Assembly (NCBI RefSeq): GCF_019249725.2
Contig: NZ_CP137559.1
Span: 415,501-479,500 of the forward strand
DNA length: 64,000 bases
Source of the DNA: Segatella hominis
GTDB taxonomy: Bacteria > Bacteroidota > Bacteroidia > Bacteroidales > Bacteroidaceae
Reading direction: 5' to 3'
Within the stretch, counting starts at the first letter, position 1, and the number at the start of each line of letters is the position of its first letter. The position numbers were made by a program, and so were the translations under genes. Shown piece by piece: positions 45,493-55,208 of this stretch. A model generated the notes under the pieces. That model saw only the letters and a program-made list of their open reading frames with translations, made no database searches and was not told the origin of the DNA.

Positions 45493-47616
45493 ATGAAAAA
45501 GTTTACTTTTATTGCAATGCTTTTGGCTGTATTCGCAATGACAGCAAAGGCTCAGGTGATGGACAAGTACTTCTTCAAGGTGCCAACTGATAAGATGTCT
45601 GAGGGCTGGATTATCCAGGATGCAGGTAACTTCGCAGCAACACCTGGTAAGGACTACCTTGAGGTACAGAACAAGAAGAATGGTGGTCGTATGCTCAACT
45701 ATTTCTGGAATGAGGCTGCATGGGCTGGTGTAGATCCTGCTACTCTTCCTAATCACACCTACAAGTTCACCATGGACTTGAACATGTCTAACATGGCTGC
45801 CCGTGCAGACATGGAGTTTACACTTCTTCCTGTAGGTATCTGTACTTCTTCTGATAATCGTGTAAGTACTCACAACTATCACTGGTACAAGGTTAACGAA
45901 GGTGATGACTATTTCTTCCGTTGGAGAGTAGGCGAGAAGCCTGCTGCCGCTAATGGTGATTACACTATTTGGATTAACGAGGAGCCAACAGCAAAGAACG
46001 ACTGGAATCAGACTACAGAGGAGACTCTTACCCTCTCAAGCCAGAAGACTTACAAGTTTGCTGTTGCCATCAACACAGAAGCTAAGACTGCAACTTACAC
46101 TATTGCAGATGAAGAAGGTACAGTGTTGAAGACAGGTGTTCATAACTATACATGTACAGAGGATCGTGCCGGTATCTTCGTATTCGGTATGAACGGTACT
46201 TCTACTCACCAGCTCTCTAACATCGGTCTTTCTTACGAGGCTGAGGGTCCATTCGCTCAGGAGCCTTCTGTAGATTTGTTTGCTGCTATCGGTGAGCAGC
46301 GTGCTTATTACGTAACCTTCCCAGAGGGTCATGTATTGCATTGGACTCAGCTCGGTGATGCTGAGGACCTTAGTAGTAATGCTTATGCTGATGGTGAGGA
46401 GTGTTCTGTAGCTTATGGTGATGCAACTGATACCCGCGAGATGGAGACCACCGGCGAAGGCGGTTCTAAGATTATCTTCTGCAACAAGTCTGGCCAGTTG
46501 AAGGTTTGGACAACTCTTGAGGATGACGAGACCAACAAGTCTAACGAGGTTGTCAACGACGTAGTTTGTGAGCAGATTACCATGCCTACACCATCTGCTT
46601 CAATTGTTAACGTAGAAGAGGGCTACAAGAAGGTTTATCAGATTGTGGCTGATAACTCTGAGACTTTGATGAAGCCTACAGTTACTATCCACTATAAGAA
46701 GACTGTTGATGGTCAAGTAGAGGAGGGTAAAGTGTTGACAGGTGAGACTATCACATTGGAAGGTAAGGGATCTTTGGAACTTTATTCATACGACGGTACC
46801 CACCCTGCAGATATGCCTTGGTATGCTCCATCAGAGAAGGTTACTGTAGAAAACGATGTTGAGTACGTAGTAGCTGATAAGAAGAACTACGCTTGGTCTA
46901 AGGAGGAGTGCGATGCAGCAAAGACTGGCTTCACTGTAACTGAGATTGTTGATAATGCCAACAAGTCACATTGGGACCGCGCTTATTCAACCCAGATGTA
47001 TGGTTATGATGAAAATGGTAATGCTACAGCTTGTACAGATGCAGATGCTTCTAACTATGTATCTACCAAGAAGGGTCATGGTTTCTATGGTATGGAAAGT
47101 ATTGGTACTAATGATGCCAAGTGGAATGTTCAGGTTCCTGAGGATGCAACAACAGCATTTGCTCCTTTGGCTCCAACTGCAGACTTCATTGCCAACTCTA
47201 AGTATGTAGCTTCTGCATGGAGCATCTTCCCACTCGAGGGTATCGTTTACTACAACACTGCTGTTACCAATGCTACTTTAAGTCTCGACGCTAAATATAC
47301 ATCTGATGATGCTAACAAGCCAAACTTCTACATCGTTCACACTCGTGGTGGTTACGACCGTCCTGACAAGGGTGATTGCAACAAGACAACTGTTTGTGTA
47401 GCAGGTGAGAATTTCAATCTCTTCCGTTACGATACAGCTCTCTGCGATGTAAAGGTAATGACTTATAAGGGCTTTGTGCCAGGCGTTTCTGGTATCAAGA
47501 ATGTAAATACAGCAGAGACCTCAGCTTCAGCAGTGAAGAAGGTTGTTACTAAGAATGGTGTTGTTATCGTCAAGGATGGCAAGACATTCTCTGTAGCAGG
47601 TGCTCAGCTTAAGTAA
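45493..47616 (+). CDS. Secreted PUL protein of unknown family, possible surface glycan-binding protein
   Basis: 707 residues, no recognised catalytic domain. Signal peptide FIAMLLAVFAMTAKAQ. The N-terminal 240 residues look like a beta-sandwich (YKFTMDLNMSNMAARADMEF, FRWRVGEKP, AGIFVFGMNGT). A repetitive middle follows, and a short C-terminal piece (NGVVIVKDGKTFSVAGAQLK) resembles the end of Prevotella-type secreted proteins. The place after SusC/SusD is where surface glycan-binding proteins are often encoded. No lipobox is visible, so anchoring would be by another route, perhaps T9SS. Acidic and unusually even in codon use. Confidence 0.55.
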   Translation: MKKFTFIAMLLAVFAMTAKAQVMDKYFFKVPTDKMSEGWIIQDAGNFAATPGKDYLEVQNKKNGGRMLNYFWNEAAWAGVDPATLPNHTYKFTMDLNMSNMAARADMEFTLLPVGICTSSDNRVSTHNYHWYKVNEGDDYFFRWRVGEKPAAANGDYTIWINEEPTAKNDWNQTTEETLTLSSQKTYKFAVAINTEAKTATYTIADEEGTVLKTGVHNYTCTEDRAGIFVFGMNGTSTHQLSNIGLSYEAEGPFAQEPSVDLFAAIGEQRAYYVTFPEGHVLHWTQLGDAEDLSSNAYADGEECSVAYGDATDTREMETTGEGGSKIIFCNKSGQLKVWTTLEDDETNKSNEVVNDVVCEQITMPTPSASIVNVEEGYKKVYQIVADNSETLMKPTVTIHYKKTVDGQVEEGKVLTGETITLEGKGSLELYSYDGTHPADMPWYAPSEKVTVENDVEYVVADKKNYAWSKEECDAAKTGFTVTEIVDNANKSHWDRAYSTQMYGYDENGNATACTDADASNYVSTKKGHGFYGMESIGTNDAKWNVQVPEDATTAFAPLAPTADFIANSKYVASAWSIFPLEGIVYYNTAVTNATLSLDAKYTSDDANKPNFYIVHTRGGYDRPDKGDCNKTTVCVAGENFNLFRYDTALCDVKVMTYKGFVPGVSGIKNVNTAETSASAVKKVVTKNGVVIVKDGKTFSVAGAQLK

Positions 47617-47689
47617 TTTGTTTCATAGATAAAGCATTGGCAATTATGGTTTCTATAATTTGCCGAGATTGAATCAATCATTTTCATGT

Positions 47690-47715
47690 AAAGGGATGCA
47701 GGGATGCATCCCTTT
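47690..47715 (+). terminator. Terminator after the 707-residue protein
   Basis: AAAGGGATGCA (47690-47700) pairs perfectly with TGCATCCCTTT (47705-47715) over a GGGA loop, followed by CTTTGTCTCTCTTT. It closes the susC-susD-susC-susD unit. Confidence 0.85.
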
Positions 47716-47990
47716 CTTTGTCTCTCTTTCTTGTCCTTCTCTTTCCTCTTTCCTTTTTTGTCTTCTTTCCTTTCTCTGTCTTCTTCTCTTTTTTGTCCTC
47801 TTTCCTCTTTCCCTTCCTCTCTCATTTCTCATTTGTAATTTCTAATTTGTCATTTTCTTGTCTTTCTCTTTTTCTTCTTTCCTTCTTTCCTTTTTTCTTA
47901 TACCTTCTCATCTTTTCATTTTCTTTCTCCCTTTCTTCTTTTCTTCTTTCCTTCTTCCCCTTTGTTCCCTATTTTTTTGTTTTTCTCAAA
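47716..47990. repeat. Long pyrimidine tract (C/T-rich + strand)
   Basis: About 270 bp of nearly pure T and C on the + strand (CTTTCTTC, TTCCTCTTTCC and similar), broken by a short CATTTGTAATTTCTAATTTG stretch. Open frames across it are Ser/Phe/Leu-only and not genes. Such tracts can form triplex structures and stall polymerase; a role is unknown. Confidence 0.7.
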
Positions 47991-48049
47991 ATAAAAAGGT
48001 TAAATATCATATTTTATGGATGCTTTCTCAAATATTCTGTGTACTTTTG
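47986..48049 (+). promoter_or_regulatory. Promoter of the long PL11 gene
   Basis: -7 box TACTTTTG at 48042-48049. Upstream are TCAAAA (47986-47991) and TCATAT (48007-48012), their C residues 21 bp apart. This is like the repeat at the four rha/PUL promoters, but with one extra base before the -7 box and a degenerate second core, so it is a weaker candidate site. Confidence 0.5.
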
Positions 48050-48134
48050 CCAACAAATCAGTTAAACCTGAATAAACAACAATAATCGACAAGAATCGAT
48101 AATAAACAAGAATAAAACAATAAAACCTACAATA

Positions 48135-51100
48135 ATGAATAAAAAACTACTCGCAACATCTGCTTTAGCATTGTTGGTAAGTATGGGAGCAAATGCCCAG
48201 CGCTTTACCGATAAGTTGGATCGTGGACTCATTGCAGTGCAAACCACAAATGGTGTGTACTGCTCTTGGCGTATCCAGGCCGATGAATACTATGATGTAA
48301 AGTACAATCTTTACAGAAATGGTATGAAATTAAATTCTGAACCCCTCGATGTTTCCAACTTTACAGATAAGTCTGGTTCATCAAGCAACACTTATACCGT
48401 AAAGGCAGTAGTGAATGGGGTAGAGCAGGCAGCTTCTAAGGCTGCTACTGTATTCAACTCAAATTATAAGGAAATAAAAATCCAGTATCCTGCTGCCCTG
48501 AAGTCAACTTATATCCCTAACGATGCCTGCTGCGCCGATGTGGATGGCGATGGCGAGTTGGAGATTCTGATGAAGTTCACCAACCAGCAGGAAGGTGAAC
48601 AGCTTTATCCTAAGAATGGACCTACCATCAATGGCGTTGAGACCAAGGAATATACTATGCTGGCCTGTCTGAAGCAGGACGGTAAGATTCTCTGGTGGGT
48701 AAATTGTGGTCCTAACATGGGCGACTTCCAAAACAACGAGCAGAATATCGTAGGTTACGACTGGGATATGGACGGTAAGGCAGAAGTCGTAATGCGTCTC
48801 GAAGAAGGCTCTACCGTCCACATGGCTGATGGTACCACTTATACCATTGGTGCTGACGGCAAGAATGGTTCTACATGGACTAACTATCGCCAGCCAAAGG
48901 CTGAAGGAAGCGTAGAATGGTTTACCCACTATGGCAAGGAGTTCCTCTGGTATTGCGAGGGTGCTACGGGTAAGCCATACCAGTGCATAGATTTCCCATT
49001 GAAGCGTCTGGAAGCAGGCGAGACTGATTTGAAGACAGCTTGGGGTGATGGTTATGGTCATCGCAGCAGTAAGTACTTCTTCGGTGCTCCTTATCTGGAT
49101 GGCAAGCATCCAAGCATCTTCCTGGGTCGTGGTATCTATACCCGCCACAAGTTTATCGCATACGATGTGGATCCTAATACTCATGCGCTGAATGTTCGCT
49201 GGAAGTGGACCAACAACCAGCCGGGTTCTCCTTGGTATGGACAGGGTTATCACAACTATATCATTGCCGATGTGGATTGGGATGGACGTGATGAGATAGT
49301 ATGGGGTTCTATGGTTATCGACGATAATGGCAAGGGACTTTCCACTACTGGTCTCGGTCATGGCGATGCTCAGCATGTAAGTGATTTTAATCCTTATATC
49401 CATGGTCAGGAGATGTTTGCCTGCAACGAGGATGCTCCTTCCAACAACTATCGCGATGCAACTACCAGCAAGATATATTATCGCAAGACAGATACCAATG
49501 ATGACGGTCGCTGCCTGGCTGGTAATTTCTATAATGACATTCCTGGTGCCGTAGGTCATAGTGCGCATGATACGCCTATATCTACCGTTACCAATGAACA
49601 TGTATCTCCGAATACGAATGGTCTGAGCATGAACTTCCGTATCTACTGGGATGGCGATTTGCAGGAGGAATGCTTCAATAATACAGAGGTAACCAAGCCT
49701 GGACAGGGCACTATAGCAACCTTCACGGGCGCTTATTCCAACAATTCAACCAAGGCAACTCCTTGTTTTCAGGGCGATGTGTTCGGCGACTGGCGTGAGG
49801 AAGTTATTGAGCGTACTGCCGATAACAATATCCGCATCTATACCACTACGACTCCGACTCCTTGGCGCAACTACTCTCTGTGGTACGATCATCAGTATCG
49901 CAATGCGATGGTATGGCAGCCATGCGGTTACAACCAGCCTCCTCACGCTTCTTACTTCCTCGGTGAACTGGAAGGCATCACGATAGCTCCTCCACCACTC
50001 ACCACTAGGGGTCGTGAAGAGGTAGGTTCTTCTATCTCTAAGTCTTTGGACGGCAAGCACGCTTTGCTTTCTACCAATGGCGATGCCACGGTAGCTGTGG
50101 CTGATGGTGCTGCTCCTGCTATCTTTATCGACAATGCTCCTTCATGGGTGCAGGGTACGGCTGCCAGCGAGTGCAAGGTAAAGGATACTGAAATCAAATA
50201 TACCTACTATACTCATACCCTCACTGGCGGTGCTTTCTCTGGCAATATGCGCTTAGTGAAGCAGGGCGACGGTACACTCGTTCTTCCTAACGTAACCCAG
50301 ACCTACACTGGCAAGACTGATGTATGGGCAGGTACGTTGCAGTTTGACGGAACGATGGAGAAGAGTCCGGTATGGCTGAACCGCTTTGCGGAGTTGAATT
50401 CCAACGGCGGTAACTTCAAGGGCGGTATCAAGGCCGACTATGGTTCTATCATCCGTCCGGGCGGTAAGGACCAGGTGGGTACGCTTATTACTTCTGATCT
50501 CCAGCTCGGTTTCGGTGCTCGCGTCATCTTCGATGTGAACGGCGGGAATGTAGATAAGCTCGTGGCTGGCAAGATGAGTATCGAAAAGAAGAACTGGGCG
50601 AACGGTCCTCAGTATTCAGCTCCAGTATTCGAGTTTACATCGGCTCCTCAGCCTGGTACCTATACACTGGCAGAGGTAGGCGAACTGACTGGCAAGTTGG
50701 CTGACATCACCGTGGAAGGCCTCTCTGGCGAGAAATACAGTTTAAAGTATGCTGATGGCAAGTTGACTATTAGGGTGAGCGATTCACGCGACAGCGAGTC
50801 TGTAGTCTGGACTGGTGCCAACGGTTCTATATGGGACCTGATGGAGTCTGAGAACTTCGCTTCTTCCGATAATAAATTCGTTTCAGGTGATAACGTAACC
50901 TTCAATGATGCAGCCGTTAAGACTGACGTAGAGATCAATGAGGACCTCGCTCCTGGCAACATCGTCTTCAACAATAACAGTAAGGTATATACCTTGTCTG
51001 GTAAGGGCGCTATCGAGGGCAATGGCTCTGTCACTTTGAAGGGTAAGAGTGCAGTCAATATCAAGAATACCAACCGATATACGGGCGGTACCTATATTGA

Positions 51101-52745
51101 TGGCGGTTATCTCCGTCCAGCAACGCTTGCCAATAAGGATGGTCTCGAATATGGTTCGTTAGGTGCAGCCGACAATACCATTACCATGTCCAACCAAGGT
51201 AAGTTGTGGGTAAATGCTTCCATGACTTCTTCTCATCCGATTGTATTGGGCGAGAATGGCGGTCAGATAGAGACTTATACTGGTACAAACCTGATTGTGA
51301 ATGGCGGTATCAGCAAGATGAATAAGGGAGCCAACCGTGATCTCTACAAGTTGGGTAGTGGTACACTGCAGCTCAACTGTGCAGCCGATTTCGACAAGCT
51401 CTATATCAATGCCGGAACAGTCTATGACTTCCAGGATGCCCATTTCAATGGCAAGACGATTGTGCTGAATGGCAGCAAGGTGGTGCTGCAGGCTTCCAAC
51501 AGTATCTACAGCAACAACTCGGATAATGTGAATATCGAGGTGCCTAAGGGTAAGTCGGGAATTTGGTATCCTGATGGGCGTTGTGACTATACAGGTAAGC
51601 TGACCGGCGAGGGAACCATCGACATCTATGGTACTTGGATCCGCTGTTCTTTCAAGGGCGACTGGAGCAAGTTTGCCGGAACCATCAATGCAAAGCGCGG
51701 CACCAAGAATGCTTACGAGCCAGTATTTGATTTCAACAATGCTTATGGTATTCCATTGGCAACGCTCAATGTAGATTCACGTTTCACCAAAGACTATGCA
51801 TTCTGTACCAACGGCAAGAGTTTTGCTATCGGTGCCTTGACAGGTTCCGGCTATATCAGTAATGGTGGAAACTTCGGTTCTGGTACCAATACTTTGACGA
51901 TTGGTGGCAAAAATACGAACTTTGAGTTCAAGGGTTCTATCAATGGTAGCCATGTGGTGAAGAATGGTACGGGTATCTGGACCATCTCCAGTGAGAATGT
52001 ACTTGCCAATGCCAAGTCGCTGAAGATTCTTGATGGATTCGTGAAACTGAACAAGGCAACTGCGACTACATCTATGACTTCTCCAACCATCCTCAATATT
52101 CAGGGTGCCGGTGAGCTTTGTGGCGTGGGTTATGCATACGGTATCAACCTTTTGAATGGCGGTACCTTGCGCCCAGGAACTAATAAGCCTACAGCTCAGA
52201 CCAGCAATACGGGCGTTATCAATATCCAGAAGAACCTGGTAGCCTACGATGGTTCCAGCATTTATGTGAACAGGGCCAAGGCTGATTCTCTCGTTGTCAA
52301 TGCATATACAGGAAGCAAGAGTCTCGGCTGGGCATATCTGAAGGTAGGTGGCAATGCTACTCTGAATGGTACCATCTATGTCACATACAATGCGAATGGT
52401 TGGACTCCAGCTGAGGGTGACTATGTGCGTGTTGTTGACTGTGCTGGCACAATCAGCGGTACTCCTACATTTGACTTGCAGGCGCTCCCTGCTGGTTTGG
52501 GTTGGGATACAAGCAAGTTCCTTACAGAGGGAGTAGTCTATGTAGCCAATGCTACAGGTATCCGTGAGATTGGTTTTGATGCTGGTTCATTCCAGGCAGA
52601 AGTCTATACGCTCAACGGCTTCCGCATGACAAGTTTGCAGACTTCTATGGCTACCTTGCAGAGCGACTTGAAGAGTCGTGGCTTGGCTCCTGGCTTGTAC
52701 ATTGTCCGTACTGCTAAGGGAACTATCAAGGTTACCTTGAAGTAA
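48135..52745 (+). CDS. Secreted PL11 rhamnogalacturonan lyase with beta-strand repeats and T9SS tail
   Basis: Cleaves the rhamnogalacturonan-I backbone by beta-elimination. 1536 residues: signal peptide (LALLVSMGANAQ), then a PL11 beta-propeller catalytic domain to about 620 (RFTDKLDRGLIAV, CADVDGDGELEILMKF, YDWDMDGKAEVVMRL, NFRIYWDGDLQEE, GDVFGDWREEVIER, GYNQPPHASYFLG). About 800 residues follow, of autotransporter-like beta-strand repeats (LVKQGDGTLVLPNVTQTYTG, TNRYTGGTYIDGGYLRPA, YKLGSGTLQLNC). It ends in a T9SS type A sorting domain (EVYTLNGFRM to GLAPGLYIVRTAKGTIKVTL). Probably displayed on the cell surface. It has its own promoter; a terminator follows. Roughly twice the usual PL11 size. 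Confidence 0.9.
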   Translation: MNKKLLATSALALLVSMGANAQRFTDKLDRGLIAVQTTNGVYCSWRIQADEYYDVKYNLYRNGMKLNSEPLDVSNFTDKSGSSSNTYTVKAVVNGVEQAASKAATVFNSNYKEIKIQYPAALKSTYIPNDACCADVDGDGELEILMKFTNQQEGEQLYPKNGPTINGVETKEYTMLACLKQDGKILWWVNCGPNMGDFQNNEQNIVGYDWDMDGKAEVVMRLEEGSTVHMADGTTYTIGADGKNGSTWTNYRQPKAEGSVEWFTHYGKEFLWYCEGATGKPYQCIDFPLKRLEAGETDLKTAWGDGYGHRSSKYFFGAPYLDGKHPSIFLGRGIYTRHKFIAYDVDPNTHALNVRWKWTNNQPGSPWYGQGYHNYIIADVDWDGRDEIVWGSMVIDDNGKGLSTTGLGHGDAQHVSDFNPYIHGQEMFACNEDAPSNNYRDATTSKIYYRKTDTNDDGRCLAGNFYNDIPGAVGHSAHDTPISTVTNEHVSPNTNGLSMNFRIYWDGDLQEECFNNTEVTKPGQGTIATFTGAYSNNSTKATPCFQGDVFGDWREEVIERTADNNIRIYTTTTPTPWRNYSLWYDHQYRNAMVWQPCGYNQPPHASYFLGELEGITIAPPPLTTRGREEVGSSISKSLDGKHALLSTNGDATVAVADGAAPAIFIDNAPSWVQGTAASECKVKDTEIKYTYYTHTLTGGAFSGNMRLVKQGDGTLVLPNVTQTYTGKTDVWAGTLQFDGTMEKSPVWLNRFAELNSNGGNFKGGIKADYGSIIRPGGKDQVGTLITSDLQLGFGARVIFDVNGGNVDKLVAGKMSIEKKNWANGPQYSAPVFEFTSAPQPGTYTLAEVGELTGKLADITVEGLSGEKYSLKYADGKLTIRVSDSRDSESVVWTGANGSIWDLMESENFASSDNKFVSGDNVTFNDAAVKTDVEINEDLAPGNIVFNNNSKVYTLSGKGAIEGNGSVTLKGKSAVNIKNTNRYTGGTYIDGGYLRPATLANKDGLEYGSLGAADNTITMSNQGKLWVNASMTSSHPIVLGENGGQIETYTGTNLIVNGGISKMNKGANRDLYKLGSGTLQLNCAADFDKLYINAGTVYDFQDAHFNGKTIVLNGSKVVLQASNSIYSNNSDNVNIEVPKGKSGIWYPDGRCDYTGKLTGEGTIDIYGTWIRCSFKGDWSKFAGTINAKRGTKNAYEPVFDFNNAYGIPLATLNVDSRFTKDYAFCTNGKSFAIGALTGSGYISNGGNFGSGTNTLTIGGKNTNFEFKGSINGSHVVKNGTGIWTISSENVLANAKSLKILDGFVKLNKATATTSMTSPTILNIQGAGELCGVGYAYGINLLNGGTLRPGTNKPTAQTSNTGVINIQKNLVAYDGSSIYVNRAKADSLVVNAYTGSKSLGWAYLKVGGNATLNGTIYVTYNANGWTPAEGDYVRVVDCAGTISGTPTFDLQALPAGLGWDTSKFLTEGVVYVANATGIREIGFDAGSFQAEVYTLNGFRMTSLQTSMATLQSDLKSRGLAPGLYIVRTAKGTIKVTLK

Positions 52746-52810
52746 TCCAAGAAAAATTTTCAGTAAAGACTTTAGTTTGCTGGTTATAATATAGTTAATG
52801 AAATCTAAAC

Positions 52811-52850
52811 GAGGGTGTGTCATAAGTCTATGGCACGCCCTCTTATTTTC
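52811..52850 (+). terminator. Terminator after the long PL11 gene
   Basis: GAGGGTGTGTCATA (52811-52824) pairs with TATGGCACGCCCTC (52829-52842), allowing G-U pairs, over an AGTC loop, then TTATTTTC. The stem sequence resembles the terminator at 62871-62908. Confidence 0.8.
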
Positions 52851-52944
52851 TCATTTCTCCTTTCTCATTTTATCGTCTTTCTCACTTCATTATCCCTTTT
52901 TACTTTTTTACCTTTAAAAAACCCTTTTTACCTTTTTACCTTTA

Positions 52945-53019
52945 AAAAAGCCCCTGCCAAAAAATAGAGAAAAATAAGCAAAATATAAAGCGAAAATTGC
53001 ATTATTTTTTTTACTTTTG
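52945..53019 (+). promoter_or_regulatory. Promoter of PL11-CE12-GH2 operon with CAAA direct repeat
   Basis: AAAAAGCCCCTGCCAAAAAA (52945-52964) and TAGAGAAAAATAAGCAAAAT (52965-52984), 27 bases, then -7 box TACTTTTG (53012-53019). CAAA cores are 21 bp apart. AATAAGCAAAAT differs by one base from AATAATCAAAAT at the first susC. Same geometry as at rhaB, rhaD and susC. A GGTAAAAA-family tract lies just upstream. Confidence 0.65.
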
Positions 53020-53067
53020 CAGAGAAATTCTAAATTTATAATAAATGTCTGAAAAGACAATCTACTG

Positions 53068-55191
53068 ATGGGAAAAAGACAATTATATATTTTTTCGCTT
53101 CTTTCTGTCTTCAGCGCATTTGGAAATAATTGCGCTTATGGACAGGAGAGTAGTGTCTATAGACAGGAGAGAAACGTCTATGAACAGAATGGTTTCGCTT
53201 ATGGTCAGCAAAATAGTGCATTTGGGCAGAAATCTTCACAATTTCCGATGGAACGTCTCGACCGTGGACTGGTAGCTTTGCCGGCTGCCGGAAAGGGGAT
53301 TTTTCTCAGTTGGCGACTCCTCGGTACAGACAGCAAGAATGTCTGTTTTGATATAGAGCGGGATGGAAAAGTGATCGCTCATCATATCCGGGCAACCAAC
53401 TTTACTGACGTAAAAGGTTCTCCTGCACATTCTTATCGCCTGATCAGTTATCAGGATGAGCCGAAGATGGGTGCCCCGATGCAACGGGAGGTTTCTAAAC
53501 CAGTGAAGCCTTGGACGGATCTGTATAAGTCGCTGCCCATCCACCGTCCTGAGGGCGGGACTGCTCCCGACGGCAGGGTCTATACCTACTCTCCAAACGA
53601 CTGTAGCGTGGGCGATGTGGATGGCGACGGCGAGTATGAACTGATTGTGAAATGGGACCCTTCCAACTCCCATGACAATTCCCACGATGGCTATACGGGC
53701 GATGTAATCTTCGACTGTTATAAGCTCGACGGAACCCAGCTTTGGCGCATCAATCTTGGCAAGAATATCCGTGCCGGTGCCCACTATACCCAGTTCTTGG
53801 TTTTCGACTTTGATGGCGATGGAAAGTCTGAAATGATTTGCAAGACTTCTGCTGGAAGTGTCGATGGACAGGGCTCCTTCGTCAGCGAATCGGCTACTGA
53901 TGCAGAGATCCGTTCGCTCGATAATGCGGTAGATTATCGCAACAATCGGGGACGTATCAAGAATGGTCCGGAACTGCTCACGGTCTTCAATGGTGAGACG
54001 GGTAAGGCGATGCATACCATCTGGTACAATCCTAACAGGGCTTTCGGTGTGGGCAGGCAAGTGGCTGAGGGTGAACGACTTGAGGCTGATGGGTTCCCTG
54101 CTTATTCGTCTGTTTGGGGCGATAAAGACAACTATGGCAACCGTGGCGAAAGATACCTCGCTGGCGTGGCTTATCTCGATGGGGCAGCCCATCGCCCGAG
54201 TGCCGTGATGTGCCGAGGATACTACACCCGCTCTTATCTCTGGGCAGTGGATTTTGATGGTAAACATCTGAAGACGAAGTGGTTGCACGCCTCTCTTACG
54301 CCTCACGACTGGGTGGTGATGGATGGCGATGGCAAGGTAATCAAGGAGGCGCATGGGCTCTCGGCGACGGCCTTTGCACAGGGCGCCCATAGTCTGGCAG
54401 TTGGCGATGCGGATGGTGATGGATGCGACGAGATAACCTATGGTTCGGCAGCCATCAATCACGATGGAAGTCTGTTGTATTCCACGGGGCTCGGTCATGG
54501 TGATGCGCTCCATCTCTCTGATCTCGACCCAGACAGACCGGGGTTGGAAGTCTTTATGGTACACGAAGAGAAGCCTTATGGTTCTGATTTTCGGGATGCC
54601 CGTACTGGCGAGATTCTCTACCGTACGCTGGATAGAGACGATACCGGAAGGGGTGTGGCTGCGGATATTGACGGGCGTCATCGGGGCTTTGAAATGTGGA
54701 GCTTAGACAGTAAGGAAGTAAGGGATTGTCATGGAAAAGTGATTGCTAACGACCCTTCCAAAATGCCGGCGATGAACTTCAGAATCTACTGGGATGGCGA
54801 CCTGCAGGACGAACTGCTTGCCAATGGTCGCAGACCGCATTTTGCTCCGTACCTGCAGAAGTGGAACGGAAAGAAGGCGGTGCCGCTGCCTTTGAGCAAT
54901 GGCAAACACCTCTGCGATATGGGGCATTCTGTGAGCAACAACTGGACGAAGGCTACTCCTAATCTGCAGGCTGATATCTTCGGTGACTGGCGTGAGGAGG
55001 TGATCTATTGGGACGAGAGCGATGCCTCTCATCTGAATATTTTCACTACGAATATCCCGACGGAATACCGCATCCCTACGCTCATGCACGATCACATCTA
55101 TCGCCTGAGTGTGGCTTGGCAGAATGTGGGGTACAACCAGCCGCCACATCTCGGTTTTTATTTAGAGGAGAAAGATTGGAAAATCAAATAA
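53068..55191 (+). CDS. Secreted PL11 rhamnogalacturonan lyase
   Basis: Second rhamnogalacturonan lyase, of normal PL11 length (707 residues). After the signal peptide (LLSVFSAFGNNCAYG) come five 7-residue repeats of the form Y/F-x-Q-x4 (YGQESSV, YRQERNV, YEQNGFA, YGQQNSA, FGQKSSQ), a linker I have not seen described. The catalytic domain starts at MERLDRGLVAL and has the calcium-binding-type propeller motifs VGDVDGDGEYELIVKWDP, FDFDGDGKSEMICKT and VGDADGDGCDEITYG, then NFRIYWDGDLQDEL and ADIFGDWREEVIYWDE. No T9SS tail. First gene of the operon with CE12 and GH2. Confidence 0.93.
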   Translation: MGKRQLYIFSLLSVFSAFGNNCAYGQESSVYRQERNVYEQNGFAYGQQNSAFGQKSSQFPMERLDRGLVALPAAGKGIFLSWRLLGTDSKNVCFDIERDGKVIAHHIRATNFTDVKGSPAHSYRLISYQDEPKMGAPMQREVSKPVKPWTDLYKSLPIHRPEGGTAPDGRVYTYSPNDCSVGDVDGDGEYELIVKWDPSNSHDNSHDGYTGDVIFDCYKLDGTQLWRINLGKNIRAGAHYTQFLVFDFDGDGKSEMICKTSAGSVDGQGSFVSESATDAEIRSLDNAVDYRNNRGRIKNGPELLTVFNGETGKAMHTIWYNPNRAFGVGRQVAEGERLEADGFPAYSSVWGDKDNYGNRGERYLAGVAYLDGAAHRPSAVMCRGYYTRSYLWAVDFDGKHLKTKWLHASLTPHDWVVMDGDGKVIKEAHGLSATAFAQGAHSLAVGDADGDGCDEITYGSAAINHDGSLLYSTGLGHGDALHLSDLDPDRPGLEVFMVHEEKPYGSDFRDARTGEILYRTLDRDDTGRGVAADIDGRHRGFEMWSLDSKEVRDCHGKVIANDPSKMPAMNFRIYWDGDLQDELLANGRRPHFAPYLQKWNGKKAVPLPLSNGKHLCDMGHSVSNNWTKATPNLQADIFGDWREEVIYWDESDASHLNIFTTNIPTEYRIPTLMHDHIYRLSVAWQNVGYNQPPHLGFYLEEKDWKIK

Positions 55192-55208
55192 AGTCTTTAA
55201 AGGGGAAG

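Noticed and set aside
47660..48085. Open frames across the pyrimidine tract
   Set aside because: Products are almost only Ser, Phe and Leu, as expected for translated C/T-rich DNA.
53236..54681. 481-codon open frame on the minus strand
   Set aside because: Antisense to the second PL11 gene, with no signal peptide or recognisable motif.
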